The notes beneath the pieces are model-generated. The model saw nothing but the letters and a program-made list of their open reading frames with translations. It was not told the DNA's origin and did no database searches. From the NCBI GenBank assembly GCA_016195825.1, contig JACPYV010000032.1, positions 18,145-82,144 on the forward strand: a DNA stretch of 64,000 bases, given 5' to 3'. A program made the position numbers and the translations under genes. Shown here piece by piece: positions 53,599 through 62,624 of the stretch (its first letter is position 1; each line of letters starts with the position of its first letter). Source of the stretch: Burkholderiales bacterium. Lineage in GTDB: Bacteria > Pseudomonadota > Gammaproteobacteria > Burkholderiales > Burkholderiaceae_C.

Positions 53599-54168
53599 AT
53601 GGATGCGAACGACCGCGCCGCGATCCGGCACAAGCTGATCGAACAACGCCTGGCCTTGCCCCGGCGCCTGGAACTGGCCGCCGAACTGCAGGAGGTGCTG
53701 CGCGTGTGGCTGCTGCGCCGGCGCGAAACCACCATCGGCGCCTACTGGCCCATCAAGGGCGAGTTCGACCCGCTGCCCGCGCTGTACCGCTGGGCGGAAG
53801 ACCACCCCGAACGGCGCATCGGCCTGCCGGTGGTCGACAAAGTCCACGGCACACTGCGCTTTCACGTCTGGTACCCCGGCTGCCCGATGGAGGAAGACGC
53901 CTTCCACATCCCCAAGCCCAAGGGCACCGAGGAATTCCAGCCACAGCTGATGCTGGTGCCCTGCCTGGGCTTCGGGGCCTGCGGCCTGCGGCTGGGCTAC
54001 GGCGGCGGTTTCATGGACAAGACGCTGTCCGAGATGCAGCCCCGGCCGGCCTCGGTGGGCATCGGCTATGCACACGGCTTTTTGCCGCTGCTCAAGCCCA
54101 GCGCGCTGGATGTGGCGCTGGATGCGATGTTGACCGAGGAAGGTGTCGTCTGGGACCGCGAGGGCTGA
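53599..54168 (+). CDS. 5-formyltetrahydrofolate cyclo-ligase, copy 2
   Basis: 189 residues starting MDANDRAAIRHKLIEQRL. Like copy 1 it has YWPIKGEFDPLP and the diagnostic LVPCLGFGACGLRLGYGGGFMDK. Its N-terminal basic helix (IRHKLIEQRLALPRR) is typical. Folate interconversion as for copy 1. Two copies this close are unusual; their sequences have diverged a good deal (about 35–40% by eye). Confidence 0.85.
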   Translation: MDANDRAAIRHKLIEQRLALPRRLELAAELQEVLRVWLLRRRETTIGAYWPIKGEFDPLPALYRWAEDHPERRIGLPVVDKVHGTLRFHVWYPGCPMEEDAFHIPKPKGTEEFQPQLMLVPCLGFGACGLRLGYGGGFMDKTLSEMQPRPASVGIGYAHGFLPLLKPSALDVALDAMLTEEGVVWDREG

Positions 54169-54180
54169 GGCCGCGCACGC

Positions 54181-54552
54181 TCAGCTCTGCGCCGCGTGGC
54201 ACACAGCCTCGAGGTTGTGTCCGTCCGGCCCGATGACGAAGGCGCCGTAGTAGTTGGGGTGGTACTGCGGGCGCAGGCCCGGCGCGCCGTTGTCCTTGCC
54301 GCCGGCGGCCAGCGCAGCCGCGTGGAACTGCCGCACCTGTTCGCGGCTCGTGGCCGCAAAGGCGACATGGATGGCGCCCGGCGCCGCGCCAAATGAGCCG
54401 AACCAGAAGTTGCCTTCGCCCGCCCGACCCAGCATGGCCCAGCCATCGCCTTCCGACGTGATGCCGACACCCAGCGGTGCCAGGGCCTGGACGAGAAACA
54501 GCCTCGCGGCCGCAAAGTCGCTGACGTTGAAGCCGATGTGATCGAACAGCAT
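54181..54552 (-). CDS. VOC-family (glyoxalase/dioxygenase-like) protein
   Basis: 123 residues. FDHIGFNVSDFAAARLFLVQAL, IHVAFAATSREQVRQFH and YYGAFVIGPDGHNLEAVCH are the two halves of a VOC fold, with metal ligands His5, His and Glu. Small and single-domain. Substrate unknown; common annotations are glyoxalase or bleomycin-resistance-like. Confidence 0.85.
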   Translation of the reverse strand: MLFDHIGFNVSDFAAARLFLVQALAPLGVGITSEGDGWAMLGRAGEGNFWFGSFGAAPGAIHVAFAATSREQVRQFHAAALAAGGKDNGAPGLRPQYHPNYYGAFVIGPDGHNLEAVCHAAQS

Positions 54553-54657
54553 GAGCGTCTCCGGTGGGCTGGTTTGAAAGTCATCAGCCTAGCAAAAGGG
54601 CGCTGTTGCCAGGCGGCGTCGGCACAATGCCGTCACCGTCATTCGCCGAACCTCGCC

Positions 54658-54882
54658 ATGCGCCACCTCGTCCTGCCGCTCCTGCTGTCCGCCACCTGCA
54701 CGGCCGCCTTCGCCGCCCCCAAGCCCTGCGACGAACTCAAGGCCGACATCACGGCCAAGCTCGATGAAAAGGGCGTCAAGGGCTACGAGATTGCCGCCGT
54801 CGAGAACGACAAGGTGGGCGATGCCAAGGTCATCGGCAGCTGCGATGGCGGCACCAAGAAGCTGACCTACGTGCGCAAGTGA
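54658..54882 (+). CDS. DUF1161 small periplasmic protein
   Basis: 74 residues. Signal peptide (about 1–20, AAFAAP), then CDELKADITAKLDEKGVKGYEI and a C-terminal VIGSCDGGTKKLTYVRK with two cysteines for a disulfide, as in DUF1161. Function unknown; short secreted proteins of this sort occur in many Gram-negatives. Confidence 0.82.
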   Translation: MRHLVLPLLLSATCTAAFAAPKPCDELKADITAKLDEKGVKGYEIAAVENDKVGDAKVIGSCDGGTKKLTYVRK

Positions 54883-54895
54883 GTCGGGTGTCGCG

Positions 54896-56215
54896 ATGAG
54901 CTCGCTCTACCTCGACCACCTCGCCACGCTGCAGCGCCAGGCCGAAGCCGCGCTGGAACGCACCGGCTTCGACACCCTGGTGATCGCCGCCGGTATCGAG
55001 AAGTACGCCTTCCTCGACGACCGGCCCTACCTGTTCCAGCCCAACCCCCATTTCAAGCACTGGCTGCCGCTGACCCAGCATCCGCACTCCTGGCTGGCCG
55101 TGCGGCCGGGCAAGAGGCCGCGCGTCGTCTATTACCAGCCCGACGACTACTGGCATGTGCCGCCCAGCGCGCCCAGCGGCGAGTGGGTGGATGCGGTCGA
55201 GCTGATCATCATCCGCGAGCCCGAGGAGGCCGCCCAGTCGCTGGCCGACTGCGTCACGCCGCGCACGGCCATCCTTGGCGAAGCCGACGCGGCGCTGCCG
55301 GGGCTCACCCCCAACAACCCCGAGCCGCTGCTGAATCTGCTGCACTGGGCCCGGGGCGTGAAGACGCCCTACGAGCTGGCGCAGATGCGCGCCGCCCAGC
55401 GCCGCGCGGTGCCGGCCCACCGGGCGGCGCGTCAGGCCTTCCTGGCCGGCGCCAGCGAGGCCGCCATCCACCGCGCCTACCTGGTCGCCAGCGAACACAC
55501 GGACCGCGACCTGCCGTACAGCAACATCGTCGGGCTCAACGAGCATGCCGCCGTACTGCACTACCAGTACCAGGACGAGACCCCGCCGGCCGAGTCGCGC
55601 AGCTTCCTCATCGACGCCGGTGCGCAGGTCAATGGCTATGCCAGTGACATCACGCGCACCTGGGCCGCACCGGGCCATGACGAGTTCGCGGCGCTGGTGG
55701 CGGCGATGGAGGTCGAGCAGCTGGGCCTGGTCGACGAGGTGCGCGAGGGCGTGGACTACCGCAACATCCACCTCAGCACGCATCGGCGCATCGCCCGCGT
55801 GCTGCGCAACGCCGGCATCGTCCACATGAGCGAGGAAGCCATGGTCGACGGCGGTGTCACCAAGCCCTTCTTCCCGCACGGCATCGGCCACCTGCTGGGC
55901 CTGCAGGTGCACGACGTGGGCGGCTTCATGGCCAGCGAGAACGGCGGCGTGGCCGACAAACCCGAGGGCCACCGCTACCTGCGTCTCACGCGCCCGCTGC
56001 AGGCCGGCATGGTGGTCACCATCGAGCCGGGGCTGTACTTCATCCCGACGCTGCTGCGCCAACTGCGCGGATCGCCGAACGCCGCGGCAGTGGACTGGGC
56101 CTGCGTCGAGCGCCTGTCGCGCTACGGCGGCATCCGCATCGAGGACGACGTGGCCTGCCGGGGTGCCGGCGAGGCCCCCGAGAACCTGACGCGGGACGCC
56201 TTCGCGGCCGCGTGA
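54896..56215 (+). CDS. pepQ: PepQ-like Xaa-Pro dipeptidase
   Basis: 439 residues, matching PepQ. Metal ligands in FLIDAGAQ, YASDITRTW, FFPHGIGHLLGL, VTIEPGLYF and IRIEDDV. It splits Xaa-Pro dipeptides; PepQ can also hydrolyse some phosphotriesters. Cytoplasmic. It is followed by overlapping TGATG with an unknown secreted protein. Confidence 0.92.
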   Translation: MSSLYLDHLATLQRQAEAALERTGFDTLVIAAGIEKYAFLDDRPYLFQPNPHFKHWLPLTQHPHSWLAVRPGKRPRVVYYQPDDYWHVPPSAPSGEWVDAVELIIIREPEEAAQSLADCVTPRTAILGEADAALPGLTPNNPEPLLNLLHWARGVKTPYELAQMRAAQRRAVPAHRAARQAFLAGASEAAIHRAYLVASEHTDRDLPYSNIVGLNEHAAVLHYQYQDETPPAESRSFLIDAGAQVNGYASDITRTWAAPGHDEFAALVAAMEVEQLGLVDEVREGVDYRNIHLSTHRRIARVLRNAGIVHMSEEAMVDGGVTKPFFPHGIGHLLGLQVHDVGGFMASENGGVADKPEGHRYLRLTRPLQAGMVVTIEPGLYFIPTLLRQLRGSPNAAAVDWACVERLSRYGGIRIEDDVACRGAGEAPENLTRDAFAAA

Positions 56216-57261
56216 TGGGCTGGGCGGCGGCTCTGCTGGCCGGCGCCCTGGCGCTGCCCGCGAGTGCGCCCCAGCCCGAGATCGAGCTGGGGCGCGTGGA
56301 AGTGCAGGGCGAGGCCGCGACGGCGCGCGAGAAGAAGACGCTGGCCCAGCTCGTCAAGGCCGAGGCCTTGTTCGAAAAATACCGCGCGCTGGCGCCGGAC
56401 GCCACGCTGACCTTCAAGGTCTACGCGCGCACGCAGGCCGAGACGACGCAGCGGCTGGAGCTGGGCCTGATGACCCCTGCCGGCCGTCAGCCGGTGGCGC
56501 TGGACGCGCAGGACCGCTTCGTCATCGACCCGGCCTGGCGGCAGCTGCCCGGGCGCACCGAGCTGCGCAGCCGCCTGGCCGATGGCCGCGTGACCTGGCG
56601 GCCCGACATCCGCACGCCGGGCTTGCTGGAAGGCGAACGCCGCCTGGGCGACCTGCGGCTGCAATGCCGCGTGGGCTTCGGCAGTGGCGTTGCACGGGGC
56701 GCCATCGGCTTCGGCTGGCTTCGCTCGCTGGTCATGGACGACTGCGAGGACCCCGACTGGGGGCCCAGCAACTTCGCCGACCGGCCCGTTTTTGCCGTCA
56801 CACTGGTGCACGGCGAGCGCCGGCTGACGCTCAGCGAGCGCCTGCTGCACGGCCTGCGCGACAGCGGCGCGAAGGACTACGACTGGGGCTTCTCGCTGCG
56901 CGAGCGCATGTTCCGCCTGCCGCTGGGCGACGAGAGCTGGCCGGACGACACACGCGTCCTGCTGGAGGCCATGGACGACCCCGCCGTGCCGCCGGAGGCC
57001 GCCCTACAGGCGCTGCCCGACGACTGGGTGCAGGCGGCGCTGGCATTGGCGCCGGGCCTGACGCCGGCCGAGGTGGCGCAACGGCTAGGCGCGGCCAATG
57101 ACGATACGCGCTTCGAGTCGGGCCGGCGGCTGCAGCGGCACCTGCGCGAGACCGGCCCCCAGGCGCATCCGCGTCGGTTGGAGCTGGTCAGCCTGTTCGA
57201 CGCGGACGACCGGCTGCTGAAGCGGTCGCTGCGACAGCTGGCGGCGGGGCAGCGCTACTGA
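56215..57261 (+). CDS. Secreted protein of unknown function
   Basis: 348 residues from the ATG overlapping the pepQ stop; a GTG three bases earlier is possible. A short signal (about 1–17, ALPASAP) leads to a mixed alpha/beta protein: PEIELGRVEVQGEAATAREKK, later RLQCRVGFGSGVARG-like LRLQCRVGFGSG and WGPSNFADRP. A C-terminal helical part ends in basic residues. No family recognised. It converges with GH74 and overlaps it by 7 bases. Confidence 0.72.
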   Translation: MGWAAALLAGALALPASAPQPEIELGRVEVQGEAATAREKKTLAQLVKAEALFEKYRALAPDATLTFKVYARTQAETTQRLELGLMTPAGRQPVALDAQDRFVIDPAWRQLPGRTELRSRLADGRVTWRPDIRTPGLLEGERRLGDLRLQCRVGFGSGVARGAIGFGWLRSLVMDDCEDPDWGPSNFADRPVFAVTLVHGERRLTLSERLLHGLRDSGAKDYDWGFSLRERMFRLPLGDESWPDDTRVLLEAMDDPAVPPEAALQALPDDWVQAALALAPGLTPAEVAQRLGAANDDTRFESGRRLQRHLRETGPQAHPRRLELVSLFDADDRLLKRSLRQLAAGQRY

Positions 57262-59522
57262 GCCATCGAGCGACCGGTGGCCGGGTCGCCGTACTGCACG
57301 CCCCGCCCGTGCGTGCCGATGTAGACGCGGCCGAAGACTTTGGGGTCGCCGCTGACTTGCAGGATCAGGCCCCACTGGTGCGCGTCGTCGTTGATGCGCT
57401 GCCAGCTCGTTGCGCCGTCGGTGGATCGGAAGACGCCGTACTGCCCGGCAACGGTGCCGACGAGGTAGAGCGCCGGCTCGTCTGAGCCCGGTGCGGCGCG
57501 GCCGAAGCCGAAGGCGTGGATCTGCGAGACGCCGGGCAGGCGCAGGAAGCCCTGGTCGGCATGCTGCCGGTACAGGCCGTGGAAGGCTGCCAGCCACAGC
57601 TCACCCTCTCGGCCGGGCGTGGCGTAGAGCCGGTCCTGGCCGCCGCGGTCGTCGCCACGGTTGCTGTGGTTGTTGCTGCCGGCGGCGGCGCGGGTGACGG
57701 GGCCGTCCGGCAGGGCCAGCGGCTTGGCGCTGAAGCTCTGTCCGCCGTCCTGGCTGGCGTAAAGGGTGTTGTCGAACAGCGCCACTGCATGGAAGCGTTG
57801 GGGATTCACGCGGTCGGCGATGACGCGTGTGCCGGCGGGCAGGCCCTTGACGGGCGTCCACGTGTCGCCGCGGTCACGGCTGACGTGGGGCTGGCCGCCC
57901 CTGGGTGTCCAGACCCAGCTGCGGCCGTCGGCGGACACGGCGATGAAGCCGTCGCTGGCGCCGGGGTCGGGCACGGTGGCGGGTGCGCGCCAGGTGTTGC
58001 CGCCGTCCAGCGAGTAGCCCAGGTTCCTGCCGCCGTCGCGCGGGTGGCCGATGCGCACGATGACCTCGGGCGCTGCGTCAGCACCCGTCACGTCGTGCGT
58101 GTTGCCGAAGAAGGGCGGCTTGGGATTGCCGGGCGCGGGCCTGTCCAGGTCTGCGTGAACGAAGCCGGAGTAGTCGCCCAGCGCCGTCACCAGCGGCACG
58201 CCGGCCGTCGGACTGTGCAGCGCCAGCGCCACGGTATCCTCGATGCCGCTGCTCATGACGCGCCAGTGCGTGGGCCGGCCCGCGTCGGCTTCGCGCAGGT
58301 CCAGCGTTTCCCAGCCGCCGTAGCCGGTGGTGAAGAGGGCGTGGTCGGGGTTGGCGGGGTTGATCTTGACGTCGTACAGCCAGTGCACGGGCGTGTCGGC
58401 CACGTAGGGCGCGGCCGAGGCGTCGAACCGTGCGGCGGGGAACAGCGGCCGCCAGGTCGCGCCGCCGTCCGTGCTGCGGAACAGCTGGTCGCCCGCGCCG
58501 CGGCCAGCCGTGCTGGCCAGCAGCCGCTGCGGGTCGGACGCGTCCACGCTGACGGCGGCGTAGCCGAAGGGCAGGGTGGCGCTGGGGCGCTCGGGCGTGA
58601 TGTCGGCCCAGGCCTGCCGGGGCGCGTCGTAGCGCCAGACGGCGCCGCCCTGCATGCGGTGCGGGCCGGGCTCGCTGGCGTAGGCGATGTACAGGCGCCC
58701 GTCACCCGCCAGCGCGGCGCGCATGGGGCGGTGCTGGGTGGGCGCGCCGGGTACGGCCTGCCAGCTGGCGCCGGCGTCGTGGCTCACCCACAGGCTGGGC
58801 CGCCCGACGACCGACACGCCTACGTAGACCGTGCGGCTGGGCTGGCCGCGCGTGCCGCTGGCGGGGTCGAACAGCACGAAAGCGAGGGTCGCCTTGCCGT
58901 CGCTGCCGCCCCAGGACGGCAGCGGGCCATCGGACGCCTCGCGCCGCCAGGCTGTTTCTGGGAAGCTGCCCACGCGCTGGAAGCTGGCCGCGGCATCCCC
59001 ACTGCGCCACAGGCCCGCAAAGCGCGAGCCGAGGTAGAGCACGCGGCCGTCGTTCGGGTCCACGGCCAGCCGCTCGCCATTGCCGCGCCCGCCCTCGTTC
59101 CCACCCAGCTTGAAGGGCAGGTCGGTGCGCTGAAAAGTGCGCCCTCGGTCCCGCGAGCGCAGCACGGCACCGTTGGGCACGGCGGGGTTGGTGTAGGTGC
59201 CGCAGGCCAAGTAGACCGCGTCGGGGTTGTTGGGGTCCACCGCCAGGCTCTCGACACCCATGAGGTTCACGTCGGCCAGCGACAGGTGGTCCAGCAGCGG
59301 CTGCCAGGTCCCGGTGGCCGTGTCCCGGCGGTAGGCGCCGCCCATGTCGGTGCGGGCATAGGTCAGCCCCGGCACCGCCGGCTGGAAGACGATGCCATCC
59401 ACAAAGCCGCCGCCGCCAATGGCGACGGCGCGCCAGGCGTAGGGCAGGTCAGCGGGCGATGCGGCCTGGGCCGCGGCGCCGGCCAGCAGCAGGCCGGCCA
59501 GCAAGGGCTTGATGGGGTTCAT
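57255..59522 (-). CDS. GH74 xyloglucanase (endo-/oligoxyloglucan-type)
   Basis: 755 residues; GGAG before the ATG. Signal peptide (about 1–21, AQAAS). Two seven-bladed propellers with BNR-like repeats (DRGRTFQRTD, DGGATWRPLF, DGGQSFSAKP). Catalytic acids: Asp59 in YARTDMGGAYR and Asp450 in GDYSGFVH. GH74 enzymes cut the beta-1,4-glucan backbone of xyloglucan. No cellulose-binding module is visible. Upstream lies a palindrome. No other xyloglucan gene is near, so it may be a lone plant-biomass gene. Confidence 0.9.
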   Translation of the reverse strand: MNPIKPLLAGLLLAGAAAQAASPADLPYAWRAVAIGGGGFVDGIVFQPAVPGLTYARTDMGGAYRRDTATGTWQPLLDHLSLADVNLMGVESLAVDPNNPDAVYLACGTYTNPAVPNGAVLRSRDRGRTFQRTDLPFKLGGNEGGRGNGERLAVDPNDGRVLYLGSRFAGLWRSGDAAASFQRVGSFPETAWRREASDGPLPSWGGSDGKATLAFVLFDPASGTRGQPSRTVYVGVSVVGRPSLWVSHDAGASWQAVPGAPTQHRPMRAALAGDGRLYIAYASEPGPHRMQGGAVWRYDAPRQAWADITPERPSATLPFGYAAVSVDASDPQRLLASTAGRGAGDQLFRSTDGGATWRPLFPAARFDASAAPYVADTPVHWLYDVKINPANPDHALFTTGYGGWETLDLREADAGRPTHWRVMSSGIEDTVALALHSPTAGVPLVTALGDYSGFVHADLDRPAPGNPKPPFFGNTHDVTGADAAPEVIVRIGHPRDGGRNLGYSLDGGNTWRAPATVPDPGASDGFIAVSADGRSWVWTPRGGQPHVSRDRGDTWTPVKGLPAGTRVIADRVNPQRFHAVALFDNTLYASQDGGQSFSAKPLALPDGPVTRAAAGSNNHSNRGDDRGGQDRLYATPGREGELWLAAFHGLYRQHADQGFLRLPGVSQIHAFGFGRAAPGSDEPALYLVGTVAGQYGVFRSTDGATSWQRINDDAHQWGLILQVSGDPKVFGRVYIGTHGRGVQYGDPATGRSMAQ

Positions 59523-59559
59523 GTCTCCGACCGTCTTGTGATTTGGCGGTCAATCGTAG

Positions 59560-59580
59560 TTTGTTCGACCGGCGAACAAA
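59560..59580. promoter_or_regulatory. Palindrome upstream of GH74
   Basis: TTTGTTCG-ACCGG-CGAACAAA, a perfect 8-base inverted repeat with 5-base spacer, 37 bases from the GH74 ATG. The TGTTCG/CGAACA arms resemble GlpR/DeoR-type operators. No local regulator gene is beside it. Confidence 0.6.
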
Positions 59581-59692
59581 TGGGGTCTATCCCCTGGAAA
59601 CCGTATGTGCCGATGCAGGCGTGTCGTCGCTGATTTGGGGCGCCGGTCCGAGGGCCGAAGGGAGCGGACGTGGCGATTGCCTGGCCGAGGTT

Positions 59693-60157
59693 TCAACGGG
59701 CGCGCAGGTATGCGACCAACCCGTCGCAAGCCGTTTCCACCAGGTCCAGCACCTCCTCGAACCCCGCCTCACCGCCGTAGTAAGGGTCCGGCACATGGTG
59801 CTTGCCGGCCTGGGGCGCGTAGTTCATCAGCAGCTTCAGGCGATGGCGTTGCGCGGGTGGGCACAGGCGGGTGGCGTAGGCGAGGTTGTCGGCGTCCATG
59901 GCCAGCACGAGGTCGAAGCGCTGGAAGTCCTCGGCCTGCAACTGGCGCGCGCGCAGCGGGCTGAGGTCGTAGCCGCGGCGCAGCGCGTGGGCCTGGCTGC
60001 GGCCGTCGGGCGGGTCGCCCACGTGGTAGCCGTGGGTGCCGGCCGAGTCCACCTCCACGTCGAGCCCCGCCGCCGCCAGCTTGGCGCGCATGACGCCCTC
60101 GGCGGTGGGGCTGCGGCAGATGTTGCCCATGCAGAAGAACAGGATGCAGCGGGTCAT
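59693..60157 (-). CDS. Low-molecular-weight protein tyrosine phosphatase
   Basis: 154 residues. The phosphate loop C9-MGNIC-R15-S (FFCMGNICRSPTAEG) sits at the N-terminus, with the general acid Asp in VPDPYYGG near 126. It dephosphorylates phosphotyrosine or small phosphoesters in the cytoplasm. Wzb/Etp-like enzymes work with tyrosine kinases in capsule synthesis, but none is near. It lies 20 bases after the TonB receptor stop, so it may share its transcript. Confidence 0.9.
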   Translation of the reverse strand: MTRCILFFCMGNICRSPTAEGVMRAKLAAAGLDVEVDSAGTHGYHVGDPPDGRSQAHALRRGYDLSPLRARQLQAEDFQRFDLVLAMDADNLAYATRLCPPAQRHRLKLLMNYAPQAGKHHVPDPYYGGEAGFEEVLDLVETACDGLVAYLRAR

Positions 60158-60177
60158 GACCGCATTCTCGATGCGCG

Positions 60178-62481
60178 TCAGAAGCGCAGGTCGGCGCGCA
60201 GCGAGATCACGCGGAAGGTTTTGTTGCGCGACCAGCTGTCGGTGACGATCTCGTGGCCGGTGAGCGTGTCGGTGGTGGTCGCCTCGGAGGTGGACTGCGC
60301 GTCGCGCGGCACCAGGTTGGCCAGCGACAGCCGCCAGTTGATGCCGTCGCGCACCGAGCCGCTGCTCCACGACAGGTAGGCGTCGAACACCTTGCGGTCG
60401 GTCTCCTCGCGCCGCAGGTTTTCGGTCTGCTGCACCTTGCTGGCTGGCACGTAGTTGAAGTTGAAGCCGCTGCCGAAGTTCTGGCCCAGCGCCTTCCAGC
60501 GGTGGTCCAGCCCGAAGTTCAGGCTGCCGCGCGGCTGCTGGTCCAGCCGGGCATTCGAGCCGGGGATGCCCTTGACCTTGCTGTCGAACACGGCGATGTT
60601 GAAGCGCAGCAGCAGCAACTGCCACTCGGGCGGGGCCTCCTCCCAGAGTTCGTCCAGCCTGGCCTTGACCTCGAACTCCACGCCCATGGTGCGGGCACCC
60701 TCCATGTTGCGCGGCCGGCTTACCCAGCGCTGGGACGTGTCCCAGGGCACGGTCTCCAGCTCAAGCCGGCTGCGGATCAGGCTCTTGATGTCGCGCACGA
60801 AGGCGCTGCCGGACACGATGCCGCCGGTGGGCAGCCAGTGCTCCAGGCTCAGGTCCACGCCGGTGGCCAGCTCGGGCTTGAGGTCGGGGTTGCCGGCACG
60901 GTCTGCGAAGGTGGGCAGGTTGGGGCCGCTGGGGTAGGTGGTGTTGATGGTGGGCCGGGCGATCAGGTCATTCAAATTGGGCGAGCGGTAGCTGCGTGTG
61001 AGGCTCAGGCGCACTTGGTCCTTGGGGAAGGCCTCGGGCTTCCACAGCAGGTGAAAGAGCGGTGACGTGACCTGCGAGACGTTGCGCGTGTCCGGCATCA
61101 GGCCGCTGCCGTCGGCGCGGGTCTCGATGCGCTCGTAGCGCAGGCCGGCGTAGACCGACCACATCTTGCTGGGGCTCCACTCGTCCTGGCTGTAGGCCGC
61201 AAAGCGCTGGTTGCGCGAGCCCAGCGTGTCGCCGAACTTCTGCAGCGCGAGCGACTCCTCGCCGTTGACCAGCGTGCGGCGCACCTGCACGCGGCGGCTG
61301 CGCTCGCTCTCGACGCCGGTCACCCACTGGTGTTCCTGCGCCGTCTTCAGGCTCCACTTGCCGCCCAGACTGGTCTGGTCATCGTCGGTGATGCTGTGGT
61401 CGTCCTGGATGCGCTGGGTGTCGATGCCCGTGTCCTTCAGGCTCTCGCGGCGCTGGCTGTTGCTGGTGCTCTTGAAGCCGCCTCGGCCCAGGCGCAGCTC
61501 CCAGCTCTCGCCGGTCTGGGGCCGGTAGTTGGCCGACAGGTTGAGCCGCAGGTTGTGCATGCGGCCATCGGACTCGCCCTGCACCTCGCGAAAGCGCGTG
61601 AAGCCCTCGGCGGTGTTCTGGCTCTTGCCCTCGTTCTGCGACAGCGCGAAGAACGGTGCGAGGTTGAAGCTCAGCGTGTCGCTGTACTTCCAGCGCAGGC
61701 GTGCGTTGCCGTTGAGGTTGGCGCTGTTGCCCACGCTGGTGCCCGTCTGCACGGTCTCGTTGAGCACTTCGCCGGTGGTGGCGTCGACGACGCGGTTGTG
61801 CGAGTCGATGTTGTTGAAGCGCCGGTGCAGGCCCGCATTGGTGGACAGCGCGCCGACGAACTCGTCGCCGTTCGGCCCGCCCCACTTGAGGTTGCGCGTC
61901 CAGCTGGCGTCGGCCTGGGGCTCGCCGCGGTCCTGGCCCAGGCTGAAGCGGGCTTCGTGGGTGGCTTTGAGCAGCGGCTCGCGCAGGATGATGTTGATGG
62001 TGCCAGCGATGGCGCGGGCGCCGGTCTCAGCGGTGGGCGCGCGGTAGATCTCAATGCGCTCGACCTGATCTGGCGGCAGGTCTTCCACCGCAAAGCCGGC
62101 CGGCGCGCGCTCGCCGTCCACCAGGATCTGCGTGAAGCCGCTGCCCAGGCCGCGCATGCGGATGTCGCCGCCGCGCCCCGGCCGGCCGCCGAGGGTGACG
62201 CCCGGCAGGCGGCGCAGCACGTCGCCCAGCACGGTGTCGCCGTAGCGGTCCAGGTCCTCGCGCTCGATGACGATCTTGCTGGCCGTGCTGTTGCGGCGCC
62301 GGCTGTTGGCGGTGGGGCCGCCGCTGACCTCGACACGGTCCAGCCGGTTCGCGGGGCCGCTGGCCGCGGGCGCCGGGGCGCTGGCGGCAGAGGCTGGGGG
62401 CTTGGGCGCGGCGGGTGGTGTCTGGGCCGCGCACTGGGCGCCAGCGCAAAGCGCGGCCAGCGCTGGAAGGAGACGGCTCAT
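60178..62481 (-). CDS. TonB-dependent receptor
   Basis: 767 residues from the ATG at MSRLLPALAAL; a GTG farther up has a poorer context. Signal (about 1–20) then an Ala/Pro linker (20–45) and the plug: LDRVEVSGGPTANSRRRN, VLGDVLRRLPGVTLGG, RMRGLGSGFTQILVDGERAP. A beta barrel ends RVISLRADLRF. Import substrate unknown; FecA/CirA-like plug. Separated by 20 bases from the phosphatase gene. Confidence 0.88.
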   Translation of the reverse strand: MSRLLPALAALCAGAQCAAQTPPAAPKPPASAASAPAPAASGPANRLDRVEVSGGPTANSRRRNSTASKIVIEREDLDRYGDTVLGDVLRRLPGVTLGGRPGRGGDIRMRGLGSGFTQILVDGERAPAGFAVEDLPPDQVERIEIYRAPTAETGARAIAGTINIILREPLLKATHEARFSLGQDRGEPQADASWTRNLKWGGPNGDEFVGALSTNAGLHRRFNNIDSHNRVVDATTGEVLNETVQTGTSVGNSANLNGNARLRWKYSDTLSFNLAPFFALSQNEGKSQNTAEGFTRFREVQGESDGRMHNLRLNLSANYRPQTGESWELRLGRGGFKSTSNSQRRESLKDTGIDTQRIQDDHSITDDDQTSLGGKWSLKTAQEHQWVTGVESERSRRVQVRRTLVNGEESLALQKFGDTLGSRNQRFAAYSQDEWSPSKMWSVYAGLRYERIETRADGSGLMPDTRNVSQVTSPLFHLLWKPEAFPKDQVRLSLTRSYRSPNLNDLIARPTINTTYPSGPNLPTFADRAGNPDLKPELATGVDLSLEHWLPTGGIVSGSAFVRDIKSLIRSRLELETVPWDTSQRWVSRPRNMEGARTMGVEFEVKARLDELWEEAPPEWQLLLLRFNIAVFDSKVKGIPGSNARLDQQPRGSLNFGLDHRWKALGQNFGSGFNFNYVPASKVQQTENLRREETDRKVFDAYLSWSSGSVRDGINWRLSLANLVPRDAQSTSEATTTDTLTGHEIVTDSWSRNKTFRVISLRADLRF

Positions 62482-62624
62482 GGCCGCGCATTCTGCGGAC
62501 GAGCGGTGATGCCAGCTCACGTAAAGCGCTCATTTACATGAGTGGAAGCGCCGGTGCATGGCGGACCTGGCCGCGGCATTCCGTGTACCCGTGCAGGCAC
62601 TCCTGCCGGACCGGAGAGAACACC

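Noticed and set aside
57516..59633. Long plus-strand frame opposite GH74
   Set aside because: Antisense composition; GH74 on the minus strand carries both catalytic acids.
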